A stretch of DNA of 64,000 nucleotides from Termitomyces sp. T153 (GCA_018296165.2 JACKQL020000011.1:1175001-1239000); one strand, 5' to 3'; positions 11,440 to 24,323 are shown, counted from the stretch's first letter. The notes: generated from the sequence alone by a model not told the origin. Made by a program: numbers and translations.

Positions 11440-11691
11440 TCACCAGAAGATGATGTCGACGGAATCCATCTGTAATCCTGATTGCCTGTTTCCAATTGTA
11501 TGATAGGTAGTGGTCAAATCATGCTGGCCTTGAGTCACTTTCCCGACTTCGGCCTGAAGATCTGTAGGAACGACCTCAAGTACTCCAACATACTCCTTTG
11601 CAAGCCTTTCTGCACTTTGATTCTGACTGTCTTTGGCTTGTGGATGACGATCTAAGCCGTTGCTCGTTTGACCCGAACTATCCCAGCTCAT
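11440..11691 (-). CDS. small hypothetical protein, 3' end uncertain
   Basis: An open frame of 83 codons from an ATG at 11689-11691 (MSWDSSGQTSNGLDRHPQ), followed by a helical stretch RLAKEYVGVLEVVPTDLQAE. The uninterrupted frame stops at 11440. Splicing a candidate 52-base intron (about 11496-11547) would instead join to a frame with a strongly hydrophobic run (LLVIFLLLLRLAGLL), giving a tail-anchored protein ending near 11305. I cannot choose between them, and do not recognise either product. Confidence 0.35.
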   Translation of the reverse strand: MSWDSSGQTSNGLDRHPQAKDSQNQSAERLAKEYVGVLEVVPTDLQAEVGKVTQGQHDLTTTYHTIGNRQSGLQMDSVDIIFW

Positions 11692-11849
11692 TGTCCATTT
11701 CCATATGTCAATATTTCCGTCGTTTGATCTCTCAAACTAGCCACCTTGCAAGTTGATACCTCGGAAGAACTGCTGAATGTGATCCGTACTAAGACGTAAG
11801 TTGGGACTATTATCTTACTTCTGTTATCCACATTCAGATTCATCTTCAA

Positions 11850-12937
11850 ATGGAGACTTCTCTATCTGAGAGCGATTTGCTCGTCAGGTAAGTGATTGAG
11901 GGCCATTCAGGAGTCCGAGCCAGGTTTGAAGTGGTCTTGATGTACCGTATCTGACAGCCGCTTGCACGAAGGTGTTCAGTTAGCAAAGCAGTTGCACGAC
12001 TTGAATACCCAAGGAAGAATACAAGACTCGCATCGGATTCAATCTATAACTGTAAGTATACATCTGCCTTCTAGAGTCATAGTTAACTGAATCGAGATTA
12101 AATTCTAGGAGGATTTGGACAAGCTATGCAATGGATTATCTGGGAGTCAAGAGATCACTTACGTCGACTGCAAGTGGCTCGACAGTTGTGTCAAAACCCG
12201 CCTGAAATATGTTGAATCCATCGAAAAGTGGATCTCCCAAGCAAGAGCTATGGTAGAAGCAAAACTTGCTGCACACGGCAGTACAGTAGAGGCCATTGCT
12301 TTCAAAGTATTTGACCTCGAGAGGCGTTTTGAGAAGAAAGGTATTGATGTCCAATCGATGACACAAGCCCGATTGTCTAGCAGCTCCTCTGTAAGTGATG
12401 GTGCAGAGTCCAGTGTTTTCACAGAGGGTAAGTCCTTCCTCATCATGTTAAATCAATCATAACACCCCACAGCCAGCAGAAATAACCCAAAGGAGTTTCT
12501 CAATGGCCTCGAAGAGAAATATCGAGAGGTATTGCGAAAGGATTTTGAGCCTTCATCCATTGTTGACATCCATACTCCAGACATTTCGACAAATGGATGA
12601 ATATGAAAAGTCTCGTGCCGAGGATGCTCTCAGAATGGAAAAGCTCGACACTGAGTCCGCTAACCTAGTTCAACGGATTAAAGAAAGGCTTTGCGTCATC
12701 CAGAACGATGAAAACCCCGCAGTCTCTGTCTCTTTCTCCCGACACTTCGCCTCAGTCCTAATATCCGACAAGATGACAGATCTAGTCGCAGACAAAGTAA
12801 ATGACTGCGTCAATTTCATAGATACTTTTGCACAACTCGAAATTGACAATTTGAGGGGGGGCCTCGCAGAAGACATATGGAAGCAGATTCAACCTACACT
12901 TACACTTGTAGATGTAGTGGAGCCACGAAGGAGGTGA
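11850..12937 (+). CDS. predicted coiled-coil protein, unrecognised
   Basis: At least five exons join in frame. METSLSESDLLVR, then LHEGVQLAKQLHDLNTQGRI, EDLDKLCNGLSGSQEITYVD, and a long helical stretch through SIEKWISQARAMVEAKLAAH and VFDLERRFEKKGIDVQSM. A Ser-rich linker precedes NNPKEFLNGLEEKYRE, which joins across a 52-base intron to TFRQMDEYEKSRAEDALRME. The end is either EPRRR with stop at 12937 or, if a consensus donor there is used, an extra exon ending at 13100 that includes a CPAC pair. The overall helical layout is reminiscent of cytoskeletal, kinetochore or autophagy (Atg17-like) scaffolds, but no motif decides this and I leave the function open. Confidence 0.6.
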
Positions 12938-13995
12938 GAACATATCGTTTTCCATTTCTTAGACCTTTCTCATTAGTTTGGGTGGCAGAGTCGTCGACCT
13001 AGATTGTCCCGCCTGCTTGAAACTCGGTAGCATCACAGCTCACGCAAGACATGCCGTCCGTTTTGCTAGGCCGATACAAGCACATCTGTCTTTTTCGTGA
13101 ATCTTTACATATATTCGCTTTCTCGTGCTTTTCGGCGCTATCTATTCTCATCCTACCTTGATGTGCCAAGATCACCACTACACCCGTCTAGCCTGTTTAC
13201 CCATCTCGTGTACAGGGCGTACTCTTCATATCAATTTCAAAACCCAGTTGACGTACAAACATGATTTCTTACCAACACCTCCTTTCCATTTGAAGCAGTA
13301 ATCAATCGAAAATCGTGATATATCGATACGAATACGAATATGTAACGTGCAGGAATAAAGAAAACGTGGAAGAGTACGTCTGAATGATTCCAACTCCAAA
13401 TGCACTGGGTCCAAAGTCAAATATACAAAGCCCATGCGATGCATGGGTTATCTCCAGCCTGCTGGTACGTAGGCGTCCGAAATATGCGCAGGCAGACCTA
13501 GCAGAGAGACGTCTAGCAAGCATATAGGAATGGGTATGCAAGTGGACTATCACGAATGGGAAAAGTGTACTTCGCTACTAAAAAGAGTGACAGGTGGGAT
13601 GAGCCACGAGAAGACGAAAGAATATAAGTGGAACGAACGCAGGGATACAACATGGGGTGCGAAGACTATCGTGAAGCTAGATAATGAAAAGAATGGATCC
13701 ACACATCCAAAAGTCAAAAAGGCAGGATGAGGAGAGAGATCAGAGATCAGAGACTACACAGATGGGCAGATGCATGAGTTTAACACAGAAGCAGATGATT
13801 GGGTAGGTGGTAGGACTGGACATGGGGAGATAAATCCTTTGGAACGATGATTAACTTTGCGTGTGGGATAATTTATGGTAAGTCCATGAAAATTTTTCCA
13901 GAAGGGGAGGCGCGAGGTAAAGAAGAAGAGAAAGAAGCCAGCCGTATATAACCATGAGCATCTCATGGGTAACTGGCAGTGAAGGATTATCATTG
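12938..13995. other. intergenic, convergent 3' ends
   Basis: Roughly 1.05 kb between convergent genes. Apart from a possible last exon of the upstream gene (to 13100), I see only short spurious frames. The part near 13750-13990 is likely the 3' untranslated region of the long minus-strand gene. No repeat or RNA gene was found by eye. Confidence 0.5.
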
Positions 13996-16718
13996 TCATG
14001 AAATTACCGTCTGCCGCTTTGCCTGCCTCGGTGGGTCCGTCCGCATGTTCGACTGCCTCACTCCCTCTGACCGCACACCAGAGTAAGATATATGCCGTGG
14101 AGGTACAGCCTTGTTTCCGCGAGATCCATTCCCATTTCCATTCGAGTTGCCATTCGGCAGCTTACCACTCTGTGTGGGCAACCCTGTCCACGGGCTAGGT
14201 AGCTGGAGGTTCTGTGCGGACGGTTGACGTGACACGAGCGCAGGCTGCGATTGTGCGTGATTTGGTGGTAGAGGTCGTAAATCGTGGGACGTCTGTCGTG
14301 GGCGTTGTTGGGATTGCGGATGCGGCACATGCATACTTGTGCGGCGAGAAACTGGTTTAGTTGAACTTGAGTGTTGTGGACGCGTCCTTTGCGGAGAACC
14401 AGAGCTCAATCTTTGTGGTGACGTCGAGTGTCGATGTGCCTCCGGCCTGGGAAACGAGGCACTCCTCGATGGATGATGTCCGCCCTCGTTCACGTGCCCT
14501 CTTTCGACACTCCCACTGCTACCCGCTCCGCCGATGACATTGACTCTTTCTCTGCTCGGATTCTGAGAACCTAGTCCCTCCCTACTAGAATTCGGCGATC
14601 CTCCAAATCGACCCCTAGGGGATCCGCTGCCGGATCCCGGCGATCCGGGTGATCCAGAGTGACGCGGGTACTGCTGCATCATGAATGGTGGTGTGGGTGG
14701 AAGTAGCGGCATGTCCATCACGGCAAAAGCGGGCATGGGCATCATTTGCATCTGCATAGAAGGTATCATTGGCACAGGCGATACCATGTTGTTGAGACTA
14801 TGGTTACTGCCAGTCCACACGGGATATGACGCGCGATCGCTCAAGAGGCTGGTGTTGGAGTTGTTACGTGATGTAGAGATGGATACGGCAGACGAATGGC
14901 GCTTGGCTCGGCTGGCTGCTGCGGCCACTGCTGCTTTGACATCTTCCGAAGACGACAGAAGCTCCTGTGAAGAGTGGTTTGAGGGCGGACGCGTGCCAGG
15001 TAGAGGAGATGAACTTTCGGGAGAAGGAGGTCTCTCAATGTTGACGCTGGGTGGTGAACTGCTTGGAGAATGAGACATAAAAGACCCACGAGGAGACGGT
15101 GTGATGGGCAAAGAAGCGGCGAGATTCGTACTGAATCTTGTAGGTAAGTTGGGTTCTGATGCCTCCCTCCGCGGAAGGTAAGAGGCGCCACCGTCGTCGT
15201 AAGCGGACCTGAAGTGAGTGCGTGCGGTGGATGGATTATTACGTTCGGAAGTTGAAGAAGACGCGGATGCTGGAAAATAACTTGCATTTGTACTGGGACC
15301 TAAAAAGGCGCTGCCCTCTGAGGCCTTCAAAGCAGGAACACCCCCAGCTCGCTGAGACTCTCGTCTAAGACGGGCTGCAGCGACCTCCTCGGCGTATTTG
15401 CGCTGTCGCCGCTCCTCCTCCATCGCCCGCTTTTCTTTCTCCCATGATTGACGCTCTTTTTCCCATACAGCACGCTCAGCATCCCGCTTACGCCTCTCTT
15501 CTTCATGACGCATTCTTTCTTCCTCCTGTAACCGTCTGTCCTGCTCCGCTTTCAAAAACTTTGCCTTTTCTTCACGTTTCTTCTTCATTCGCAGGACATA
15601 GCCTAAAGGAATGACATCATCCTTGCCGTCCTCAGCAAACCGTACGCCGCGTTTAACAGAAGGATCGGTCTCCGTCAATGTCGGAACAACCGGAGAGACC
15701 AACTGAGTAGCTGAGACAGACGGTGGGGGTGGCGGATTATGCTCGTTACGGAGAGGAGAGGGTGCAGGAATGTAGGGCGAGTTGCGAAAATGGCCCGACG
15801 CTAAGGTGACACATGAATGAATTTGGTGCTCAGCGATCGGCGAAAGTGCTTACACGAAGGAGATGCGGGAACTGTCTCGGAAGAGATATCCACGGTGAAC
15901 TGAGGCAAGGGGTCGGGATCGGCCATGGCCTCAATACCCTCAGAGAACTCGAGAGCAGCGACAGCCAAGTCCGAGCCAACGATGAGCTGGCGAGAGATAG
16001 AGCCGTCTTGTCCGGGTATGAATAGGTCATACCGATCTTCAAAACAGGGACGTGAGATCCAAGTACCGAGTCCGGGACAAGAGGAGGAGATAATAGTAGT
16101 TTTGGAAGGAGCACTTTCGTTAAAGGGGTGGGGAAGCTGATTGACTGGGACGACAGGTGTGATACGGCGAGCGGATAAGGAGGCAATTGAATGTAACTCG
16201 GACTCGGAGAAAGCGTGACGTCCATCCTGGAGACGTCTGAGAAGACGTTTTTTGAGAGTGAGTGTGGCAAGAGAGTGGGAGCGCGGGAGAAGAGTTGTTC
16301 GATTGACAGATTTGGGGAATACGTAGGGGCCATCAGAGCAACGAGAAAAGGGAGACGGGGTAGATGGGCGAGGGTGGAGGCTGTTTTGGACAAGAACAGC
16401 CAAGGACTGAAGGGGATCAGGCGGAGGCTCATCGTTAAAAGAGGGCTCAGACGGGACGTCCTCGACGTCGTGGGAGGGAGGAATCCAGTCAGGCAGAGAA
16501 GCATGGGACTTTTTTATGGATCCCTTGAGCCACAGGCGCCAGGACTTGCGCGATGCATGGCGCTCGACGGCAGCAGGCAGATGCTGGTCGTCGTCGGGAG
16601 TCTGGAGACACAGAGAAGCAGAGCCACTGGAGGACGAGGCGGAGGAATGAGCGTGGTCGGTGACGAGGGGAGGGGGGGAGTGCTTGTCGCGCTTGAAGAC
16701 GGCGACGAAGCGACGCAT
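13996..16718 (-). CDS. long disordered protein with a conserved FAEDGKDDVIPLGYVLR motif
   Basis: Two large exons joined by one intron (about 15801-15852) give roughly 890 residues. The N-terminal part (MRRFVAVFKRDKHSPPP) is Ser/Pro-rich with short conserved-looking patches (SWRLWLKGSIKK; LKKRLLRRLQDGRHAFSESE; PCFEDRYDLFIPGQDG). The second exon has VKRGVRFAEDGKDDVIPLGY followed by VLRMKKKREEKAKFL and a strongly charged helix rich in Glu, Arg and Lys (residues about 340-440), then a long low-complexity tail rich in Ser, Pro, Gly, Met and Asn. The FAEDGKDDVIPLGYVLR block sits just before the helix and looks like the constrained core. I cannot assign a biochemical role. The tail is probably disordered and could be a phosphorylation target; that is inference. 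Confidence 0.75.
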
Positions 16719-16830
16719 GGCAGCGAGGACGGACGATGGACGTCGTGGTCGACAGCGAGCTCAGCGGCAAGACTAAAACAACGGATTCGAAAGGGGGCGA
16801 AACATTGTCACAGCACGTCACACTCTATTA

Positions 16831-18980
16831 TTAGCTGGCTATGACATCAGCAGCGCGTGGCCGCCACCGCGCGAGGCGGCGTTCGTATGATTCGACGACG
16901 GCCGACATGGCCTCGACGCCGACGCCCGTCCACCGCGCGCCCCGCCCAACCACCGCCGCCCACTCTCGCCCCATCGTCCCCCCCACATCGTGCCCCCGGT
17001 ACATCCGGTAGCCCTCCCCGGGCCCCATTGCCCCCTCCACATCGACGACCCCCTCCCGCTGTCCCGAGAGCATGCCATCGCCTGCTCTTTGTTCAGTCAT
17101 CCCTGGCACTACGGGGAAAAACCGCTCTAGCACCACGTTTCTCTCTCGGCCGCCGTCCCCGTTACCGATCAGCACGCGTTCGCTAAAGTCAAAGTACGCG
17201 TCTATCATCTCGATGCTCACATCTCTGTCTTCCATTAGCACGCAACTTCGCACAACACGACACTCACTCACACGTCAATCCGCGAATTCAATTCTTGTCC
17301 TTCCTCTTCCTTCTCCAAATTTTCTAGTCCTGTCAGAAACTCATCAGCGCGCACTAGTCCACATGCCACATCAGATCCATCTCTTGGTCTCCTAATGTCT
17401 CGTTGGTAATCCATCATTCAGAAGCAAACTTTCTCACAAACCTCGGCCGTCCATCCAAGCCGTACACCATCTTCAGAACTATGATCGCCACTGCCATTAA
17501 GCTTACTTCAGGAGCCACATTGTCGTACACATGTCGCTCGGGCTTATACGTTCGACGTTTCTCGAGTGCCGGCGCCAACGTGTGGTGCAGCGTTAGGGGA
17601 AGCGACAGGATCTGCCCGAGTCGCTTCGTTAATCTGTACAGCATCGCTTTCATTAATGTGTCAACTAGAACTCTGATCTCAGAAGCAGGCACTCACGCGT
17701 GCCTCCCAAGCCTTGTGACACGACTCGCCACAAGATTGGTGCGGCATTGGCTTCCGGTGTAAAGCTTCCAAATGATGTGTACATCATCTTTGACAACCTG
17801 GACGACAATCTATGTAACACTTGGGTGCTTGGCGCATGCTGCAAGTTCAGGTCAACTTAAGGTCAACTTGGCTTTAAGAAAAACCAACGTAGGGTGACAA
17901 TGTTTGCACAGTGTGCTTCGTCAGGTGCACGACCATGCTGTTCGGCAGGAGTTGCCGTTGAATAGGATCAAGGTATGGCAGTTTGTACGATTCTATCACC
18001 CTGCCAACAACCCACATGTCAATACAAATAATCCATTGTCAAACTCCGAGTTGACGTGCCTTGTAAAGTCCCGACATAGGATGGGTATTCGCAATGTCCA
18101 ACACCCTACGATGAGCACGGCAATAGTACTTTCTGGGCTTTCATAGACCTGGTATCCTCGTCTCCGGCCTGGCATCCTTCCAGCAGGCTTCGGTGGCTTC
18201 TCCCCGTCTTCATCATCGGAAGAATCTTCCAAGTCCGAGTTGGCACGAAGCAGTGCCTCTAGTTCTTCGTCACGACTCTTCTCTTCCTGTTCGTCTTCCT
18301 CATCTGAATGGCTTTCATCTTCGCTCTCGATCTCTTCCCCACTCTCCTCACCTTTCATCCCTGCATCTGTTTTTTCGCTACCGCCTTCATCATCATCTTC
18401 ATCATCTCGAAGTTCCTGCGCAAAGCGGTATGGTTCTGCAGTTGGCGGATCGGGCAACAGTTCGAGATGAAGTGCCCAGATATCACGACAGACAATCTAG
18501 AATAGATTCATAAGTCAATCTTATGACATGATAATCTTACGAACCTCAAACTCTTGGGGCAGTGCCCATAGTTTCATAAGAACAGCTACCTGCTTTCGCA
18601 ACATGAGCTGCAAACACTCAAAATACAGATATCTGCCTCGTGCGCCGTGGTATACTACGTAAGTCATTAACCATCGAAAACATAGAGATGACATATTACA
18701 CACATAAGGGATTGGCCTTGCTTTCAGCCTCCTTTTTCTTGCGCCCACTCTTCATTGTACGTTTCCATAACGTATGATGTCCCATATCTTCCGTTTCAGT
18801 TGCCTCATTGCGATAATTCTATCAGAGCACCCGGCGTCATCACTAAAAAAAAGTGTGGGGGATGAGAACAGCAGAACAGACTTGGAGGACATGACCCTCG
18901 CTGCATGCGATGAGCCCGCTCGAAGGCTCTTTGTGCCACTGACGCGATCCGCAGGTCGGGCAACGTTGTCGTCGAGCCAT
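16831..18980 (-). CDS. RRN7: RNA polymerase I core factor subunit Rrn7/TAF1B
   Basis: TFIIB-like factor that recruits RNA polymerase I to rDNA promoters as part of the core factor. The N-terminal zinc ribbon is visible in MARRQRCPTCGSRQWH and LIACSEGHVLQ. The next exons read GRYLYFECLQLMLRKQVAVL and DIWALHLELLPDPP, and a very acidic Ser/Glu/Asp linker typical of fungal Rrn7. The cyclin-like part includes VIESYKLPYLDPIQRQLLPN, MVVHLTKHTVQTLSP, GSFTPEANAAPILWRVV and AVAIIVLKMVYGLDGRPR. The C-terminal exon (DVSIEMIDAYFDFSERVLIG; VVLERFFPVVPGM) joins through a 47-base GT-AG intron near 17218-17264 that contains a GCTAATG branch site, so the gene ends at 16831 rather than earlier. It is divergent from ERJ5 with about 200 bp between starts. 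Confidence 0.88.
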
Positions 18981-19179
18981 GATGTCTACAAAGTGAACTC
19001 AATTACGGATGAGAGGCAAGTTGTCCGACTCGGTGAGAAACCTTCCATGATCGGATTCGGAACGTGGATCAGGCGCGTCTAATCATGTGACGCATTTGCT
19101 GGCAAACGTTAGCTTGTGATGCCAACTTTGACGCCTTGGTCCGACAAAATTGTGTCAGTATAGGCCAGTACGCTTCACC

Positions 19180-20456
19180 ATGAAGCTTTTTTTCTTCTTT
19201 GCGTCTTTGGCCGTTCTGGCAACGACCGTCCTTGCGTACGTCTACTTTCCAATCCCTTCCTCTATGCTAAGTTTATCTTAATGAATTCTTCACAGGTGGG
19301 AAAAGGTATATCACAGCTAGACTTTGAATTCATATCACTCAGTGTACAATCGTAGGAAGATCATGAGATTTTTGATCTCGTTAGTGAGCTTGAGGCGGCC
19401 GAAGGTAAAGGAACGACGTTCTACAGTTGGCTCAACGTGCCATCCACCGCTTCTACGTCTGAGATCTCCAAAGCATACCGCAAGATGAGTATGCAGCTCC
19501 AGTGCGCCTATTCTTAAATTGCTTGAGCCTAGTCACGTTAATCCGTGTAGTCCTGACAAAAACCCCGACGTAAAAGACATCCATAAGCGATTCGCGCGAC
19601 TCGGTGTCGTAGCTACCATATTGCGGAATCCGGAGAGTAGAAAACGCTACGATTTTTTCTACAAGAATGGTGTGCCAAAATGGCGCGGGACGGGCTATTA
19701 TTACTCGCGTTTCAGACCAGGACTCGGGGTACGTTTCTCATATCTATTCTTCTCGTCTGCCGAAAAATCGCGTTATTGACGTCCCTCTTGTCATTTCTTA
19801 GACCGTCCTTGTGTTTCTAATCATTTTAACATCTGGTCTCCACCTGCTCGTACAGAAGATGAACTACAAGAGAGATCTAGCCCGCATCGACACAATTCGG
19901 CAACAAGCTAAAAGTGCAGCATGGGGACCTAAGGCTATCCCACTCGAAGGACAACGCAAGGTATATCTGCCTTGTTTCTATCCTACATTAACTCCCAATA
20001 CTCAATACTCGAACGCGTCAAGGTTAAGGTGAACCTTGGTGGAGAAGAGAGCATGAACAACCGATGGATTGAAATGGTGGTTGAAGGCCAAAATGTTTAT
20101 ATGGTGTGTCCTAAGCTGTCTTTTTTCCTCTTCGCCGGGAGCTGCAATTTAAATGCTTTCAGCTGGATCCTTCGGGTCACATGTATCCCCTGGATACGAG
20201 CGCGGCAACACCTCCTAGTGTGTCTAGCACTTGGTTCATCGCGTCCATCATATCCCTTGTGCGCAAAGTCGTCCCCGCCAAGATTCCTGTATTCGAGGAA
20301 AACATTATTGTGGAGGAAGATGACACATCTTCAACTGCAGGATCCGAGAGTGGTAAATCATCGACGCAAGACAAAGAGAATGGGATGAAGGCTGCCAGAC
20401 TTCCGACTACTATGGCTGGCGGAAAGAGAAGAAAAGGTGGGGCAAAGAAGCGGTGA
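19180..20456 (+). CDS. ERJ5: ER membrane DnaJ-domain protein Erj5 (DNAJC1-like)
   Basis: Predicted ER-resident J-domain co-chaperone for the lumenal Hsp70. The N-terminus [19 protein letters not shown] is a signal peptide. The J domain follows ([36 protein letters not shown]), with the catalytic HPD tripeptide formed across an intron, where LHPDK is completed at about 19500-19552. [20 protein letters not shown] closes the domain. One membrane span ([18 protein letters not shown]) and the cytosolic part [20 protein letters not shown] follow, then a basic Lys/Arg-rich C-terminus ending [10 protein letters not shown]. This layout (signal, J domain, single span, basic tail) is that of fungal Erj5. 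Confidence 0.87.
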
Positions 20457-20655
20457 CACCGCTAGCCATGTAGAGTTTGCATGTCCTACATTTGGACCTA
20501 TAGAGCATCTGTATTTCAAACACCTGCTGGTGTCAAGTTCAAGTTCAAGGATCGTACAATTCCATTTGATATTTTACATCACTCAAACATTAATCGTGCT
20601 TACTGGCAATAACACTTATTGAACACATAGGTCCATTCACTAAAGATTCTCTGGC

Positions 20656-22718
20656 TCACCTTCTTTTGTAGGTATTCGGCATGAGCGCTGCAATCTCCGA
20701 CGGGATTGTAGGGCGTATGTCCCATTGAGCCGTCCAACCTGGACTTGCTCCCTCCTCGCCATCTGAACTCGGTTGTGCAAAGACAGCAGTCGCCAGCCAG
20801 AAGCTCTCAACATTTGCGCTGTACTCGCGCGAGAGGGTCGGTAACACCGCGCGGGGAACCATTAAATTCGTGTTCGCGTCTGTGCGTAACGCCTTGGCCT
20901 GCCGTTCGCCTGACCCGATATCAACAATACCAGAGACTCCCGCTTTCGATGCTGCTCGCCCCTCCGGGCCGTTCTCATAGGTGCCAAATGCTTCTCCGGT
21001 CATCGGCTGTAAGGCGCGGCCATCTTCACGTTGCCCATAAATAGCGAAGCCCCCTTCCACAGACAGCAAGACTCGTCCACTTCGGATCCTATGGACCCGA
21101 AGGTGCCACAGCGGTGTCTCCGTCTGCGGCGGCACGAGCCATGTTTCCACCTCTACATCATCCCATGGATACCACATTGAGCGCAACCACTTCCCGTCCT
21201 CAATGCGCGCCTCCTTGGTCTCTCGTCTGCACTTCCAGGTCTCCCCATTGTCAGCGCTAAGCGCGAGGGTGTTGTCTCCGCCGAGTTCCTCCAGCGTGAG
21301 GCTGCCGACAGGAACACTGTATCCAAAGGCAGAAGAGTATGCAAGCTTACCGTATTTGGCTGCACTCTGTTTGACAGCATACGAACATTGTTGTCCAGAC
21401 GACAGCAGGAACGTATGTCCACTTAAGTTTGACATGATGTGAAGGGGATATTGCAATGCTTTGACTGTCTTGCGGAACTCATTGGGATATACTTCCTCCT
21501 CAGACGTCCAGAATGGATGTGTTTCCGGGAGTGCGAGTGTTACGAATGATTCGCAACACCAATATGGCGATCCTGGGGAATTATAATTCTCTGTCATGTT
21601 ATGGTTGGGATAGCAAAAGCCAAGTGTGAGCGTTCCATCAACATCATATGCGCCTGCCTGCTTGAACCAGTAACGAATATTGCGGAGCTGTAGGCCCTTG
21701 ACAGCGCCCCACGTGAGTGGCGCAGGAAGCTCCACGTCAGCAAACGCAAGAGCGCCCCAGAAAGACGACATTGCAAATCTGTAGATCATACTCCTCCCGA
21801 AAGGAATCGCGCGTCCTGATCATGAGGAGCCTTCAAAATACAGAACTCCCATATTCCGGCCCGAACTCACCTTCTTCGTCAAAGTAATGGACAAAGTCCA
21901 GAGCAAACATACGTGCGCGATTCCTGTACTCCTCACAACGTTCTGGGTCTTCTTCTTGAGCGAGTTTGGAGTACAAAAGCTGAGAAAACTGGATCGCAAA
22001 GGAAGATGAATAGTAATCGAGCTGAAGAACACCCTCCGGACCGTCTCTGGACCATCCACCACCAATATAGAATGTGTCCAGGTGATCCAGATCAGCTTTC
22101 ATACGCTCGGCGTCGAAACGCGAAGACCCTGCCTTCGAAAGGCCGAGGTTAGTAAAGACCTGGACACGAGTTGTGGAATCAGGATCTAGATGGTGTGTCA
22201 AAATGAAGGTTGGCACTTACTCTGAACCAGAGCCAATTCGTGTCAGGCATCTCCTTGTCATTCATGCTGCCCAGCCAATTCTCAAGGTTAGTCTTCGCCT
22301 GAAGACTAAGCGGATCCCATAATTGCTCTTTTGCAACCGCGATGGAGAAACCAATCGCAGAGCACTCAACCATTCGCTGATCCTGATCCCACATGTCTCC
22401 CCAATATTCCTCGTTCTCTGGATCGCTGCCGTTTGTGAAGCCATCAATCCACCGTTGCTTCCCTTCGTAGTCACGACCACCACCCAGTAGAGCTGCAAGA
22501 CCCCAGATCGGCCGCGAAAATCCCTCCAACTGAGCAGCGACATCGTCGTAGTGAGTTCCTGTGTATCCGAGGTGAACTCTTGCCCCTCCAGGGCTCGTGT
22601 GCGCGGCCAAGGGATCAAGTAATTCCTCGAGGAATTTCGCAAGATCTTCTTTGGTCTTCAAAGGGTTTGGAGAAAATGGAGTTCTGTTCAGGAAAGCATC
22701 CATGGCGGCCAGGCACAT
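20656..22718 (-). CDS. DUF2264 domain protein
   Basis: Full-length DUF2264 protein (about 640 residues). The start region [20 protein letters not shown] continues to [20 protein letters not shown] and [16 protein letters not shown], the family hallmark. Further motifs are [15 protein letters not shown] and [20 protein letters not shown], followed by [11 protein letters not shown]. The C-terminal half (377 codons in one exon) has [20 protein letters not shown], many Trp residues and beta-rich sequence. The N-terminal half resembles alpha/alpha-barrel enzymes acting on glycans, so a sugar- or polysaccharide-directed activity is a reasonable guess, but no member known to me has a settled reaction. 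No signal peptide is visible, so it is probably cytosolic. Either of two in-frame ATGs (22716-22718 or 15 bases downstream) may start it. Confidence 0.85.
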
Positions 22719-23045
22719 GGAACATGGGATGCTTCATGTTTATATGTAGTAGGACCCAGAACATGGGAATTCATGTGCAGGCGGTAACGGACCGTGCCCG
22801 GACCGTTTGCAACCTCACAATACATGAGATTTAACGACGTCCACAAGCAGGTATCTTCTTGATGTAAAAAAAATAAAATGATATCATATCAATGCTCGAC
22901 ATGTTCCAACTGTATGGCACCCTTTCTCCTAATCTCAGTATCATCACCCTTGACAATATTTACGTATACTCTATACTGCTCCGATATGGTAAGATGTCCT
23001 TTGCTACTTTTCTATACAATGACATTGGATAACTAACTAACCCAT
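22719..23045. other. intergenic
   Basis: About 330 bases between the start of the DUF2264 gene and the stop of glutamine synthetase, both on the minus strand. It should contain the DUF2264 promoter and the glutamine synthetase 3' untranslated region. An A-rich run lies near 22865. No gene seen. Confidence 0.6.
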
Positions 23046-24323
23046 CTACTGGGCAACGACAGTGGTTTCGACGATAATTCCAGTAACGCGGTAGGGGTCT
23101 ATCATTGGGGATCAGACAATCAAGAAATGCAATCAACGAAGATAATAATCCACTTACCAATGTTGGAAGCTGGTCGACGGTCCTCAAGGTATCCATAGCC
23201 CTGAGCTGCGACATGTCGCGGCACACGAATCGATGCGCCACGGTTGGCAACACCAGAGCTGAAGGCGCTAATATGACCAGTCTCGTGACGACCAGTCAAA
23301 CGCATCTCGTTATCCTCGCCATAGACGGCAATGTGCTCATCGTGCCGCTTCGACAGTTTTTCAATCGCAGCCTCGATGTGCTTCATTCCTCCGGGTTCCC
23401 GCATGGCCTTTGTAGAATAGTTGGTGTGACATCCAGCACCATTCCAGTCACCGGCGAGAGGCTTGGGGTGGAACGAAACCTTGATACCCCATTGCTCTGC
23501 GATACGGACGAGAAGGAAACGTGCCATCCACAAGTGGTCGCCCATTGAGATACCCTCACAAGGACCAACCTGGAACTCCCATTGCGACGGCATAACCTCA
23601 GCATTAATACCACTAATGTTGACACCAGCATAGAGACATGCTCGATAGTGAGCCTCGATGAGGTCGCGAGCGAAAACTTTTCCGGTGCCTAGCCGACGGA
23701 GAATTGACATCAATAGAAAAAGAAATCAAACAAATGACGTACCAGCACCACAGTAGTAGGGACCCTGAGGACCGGGGAAACCGCCCTTGGGCCAGCCAAA
23801 GGGAGTGCCGTCGGCGTCAAAGAGGGTATATTCCTGCTCGAGACCAAACCATGGTTCTTCATCCTTTGCCTGATCCATGATCTTCTTGGCATGATGGCGG
23901 AAGTTGGTGCGATTAGGGGTGCCGTCGTTATTGTAGGTCTCTGCGAGAACGAGGATGTTGTCACCGCCGCGGAAAGGATCTTTGAAGATGGCAGCAGGAC
24001 GGAGGTAAACATCAGAGTCGTTGCCGGGGGCCTGGTTCGTTGAAGAACCATCGAAATCCCAGATGCGAAGTTGGCCGATATCGGTCACCTTCTTGCTGAC
24101 GGTCTAGAAAGTTGTGAGTCTGAAAAATAGATGGCAGTCACCGACAAGACTTACTGTGGTTTTTGAACGAAGACCAGAATCGCCATCGATCCAAACGTCT
24201 GATTGGGGCGTTAGTGACAGAAAGACAGTAATATATTTACATACATTCAGCTTGGATCTTGTCACCCTGATCAAGAGCGAGGAAGGGAGCAAGAAGGTCG
24301 TTGCGATACGTGTAAGCCGTCAT
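23046..24323 (-). CDS. GLN1: glutamine synthetase, eukaryotic type II
   Basis: ATP-dependent ligation of ammonia to glutamate, the main ammonium-assimilating step, in the cytosol. Visible blocks are [20 protein letters not shown] (start), [115 protein letters not shown] and RVPR. All Mg/Mn ligands (Glu in [12 protein letters not shown], His in GAGCHTN) and the ATP-binding Arg are retained. The last exon adds [13 protein letters not shown]. Four or five short introns are needed. Length is normal at about 355 residues. The upstream region carries CCAAT and GATA motifs that fit nitrogen regulation. Confidence 0.95.

Noticed and set aside
16215..16844. A 209-codon plus-strand frame opposite the long disordered gene
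   Set aside because: It is the complement of a Ser/Arg-rich coding exon; its Gly/Arg-rich composition is what such an antisense frame gives.
17288..18980. A shorter RRN7 model ending near 17288 and a separate small gene at 16831-17235
   Set aside because: A consensus 47-base intron with a branch site joins the two in frame, and the C-terminal piece fits the Rrn7 end.
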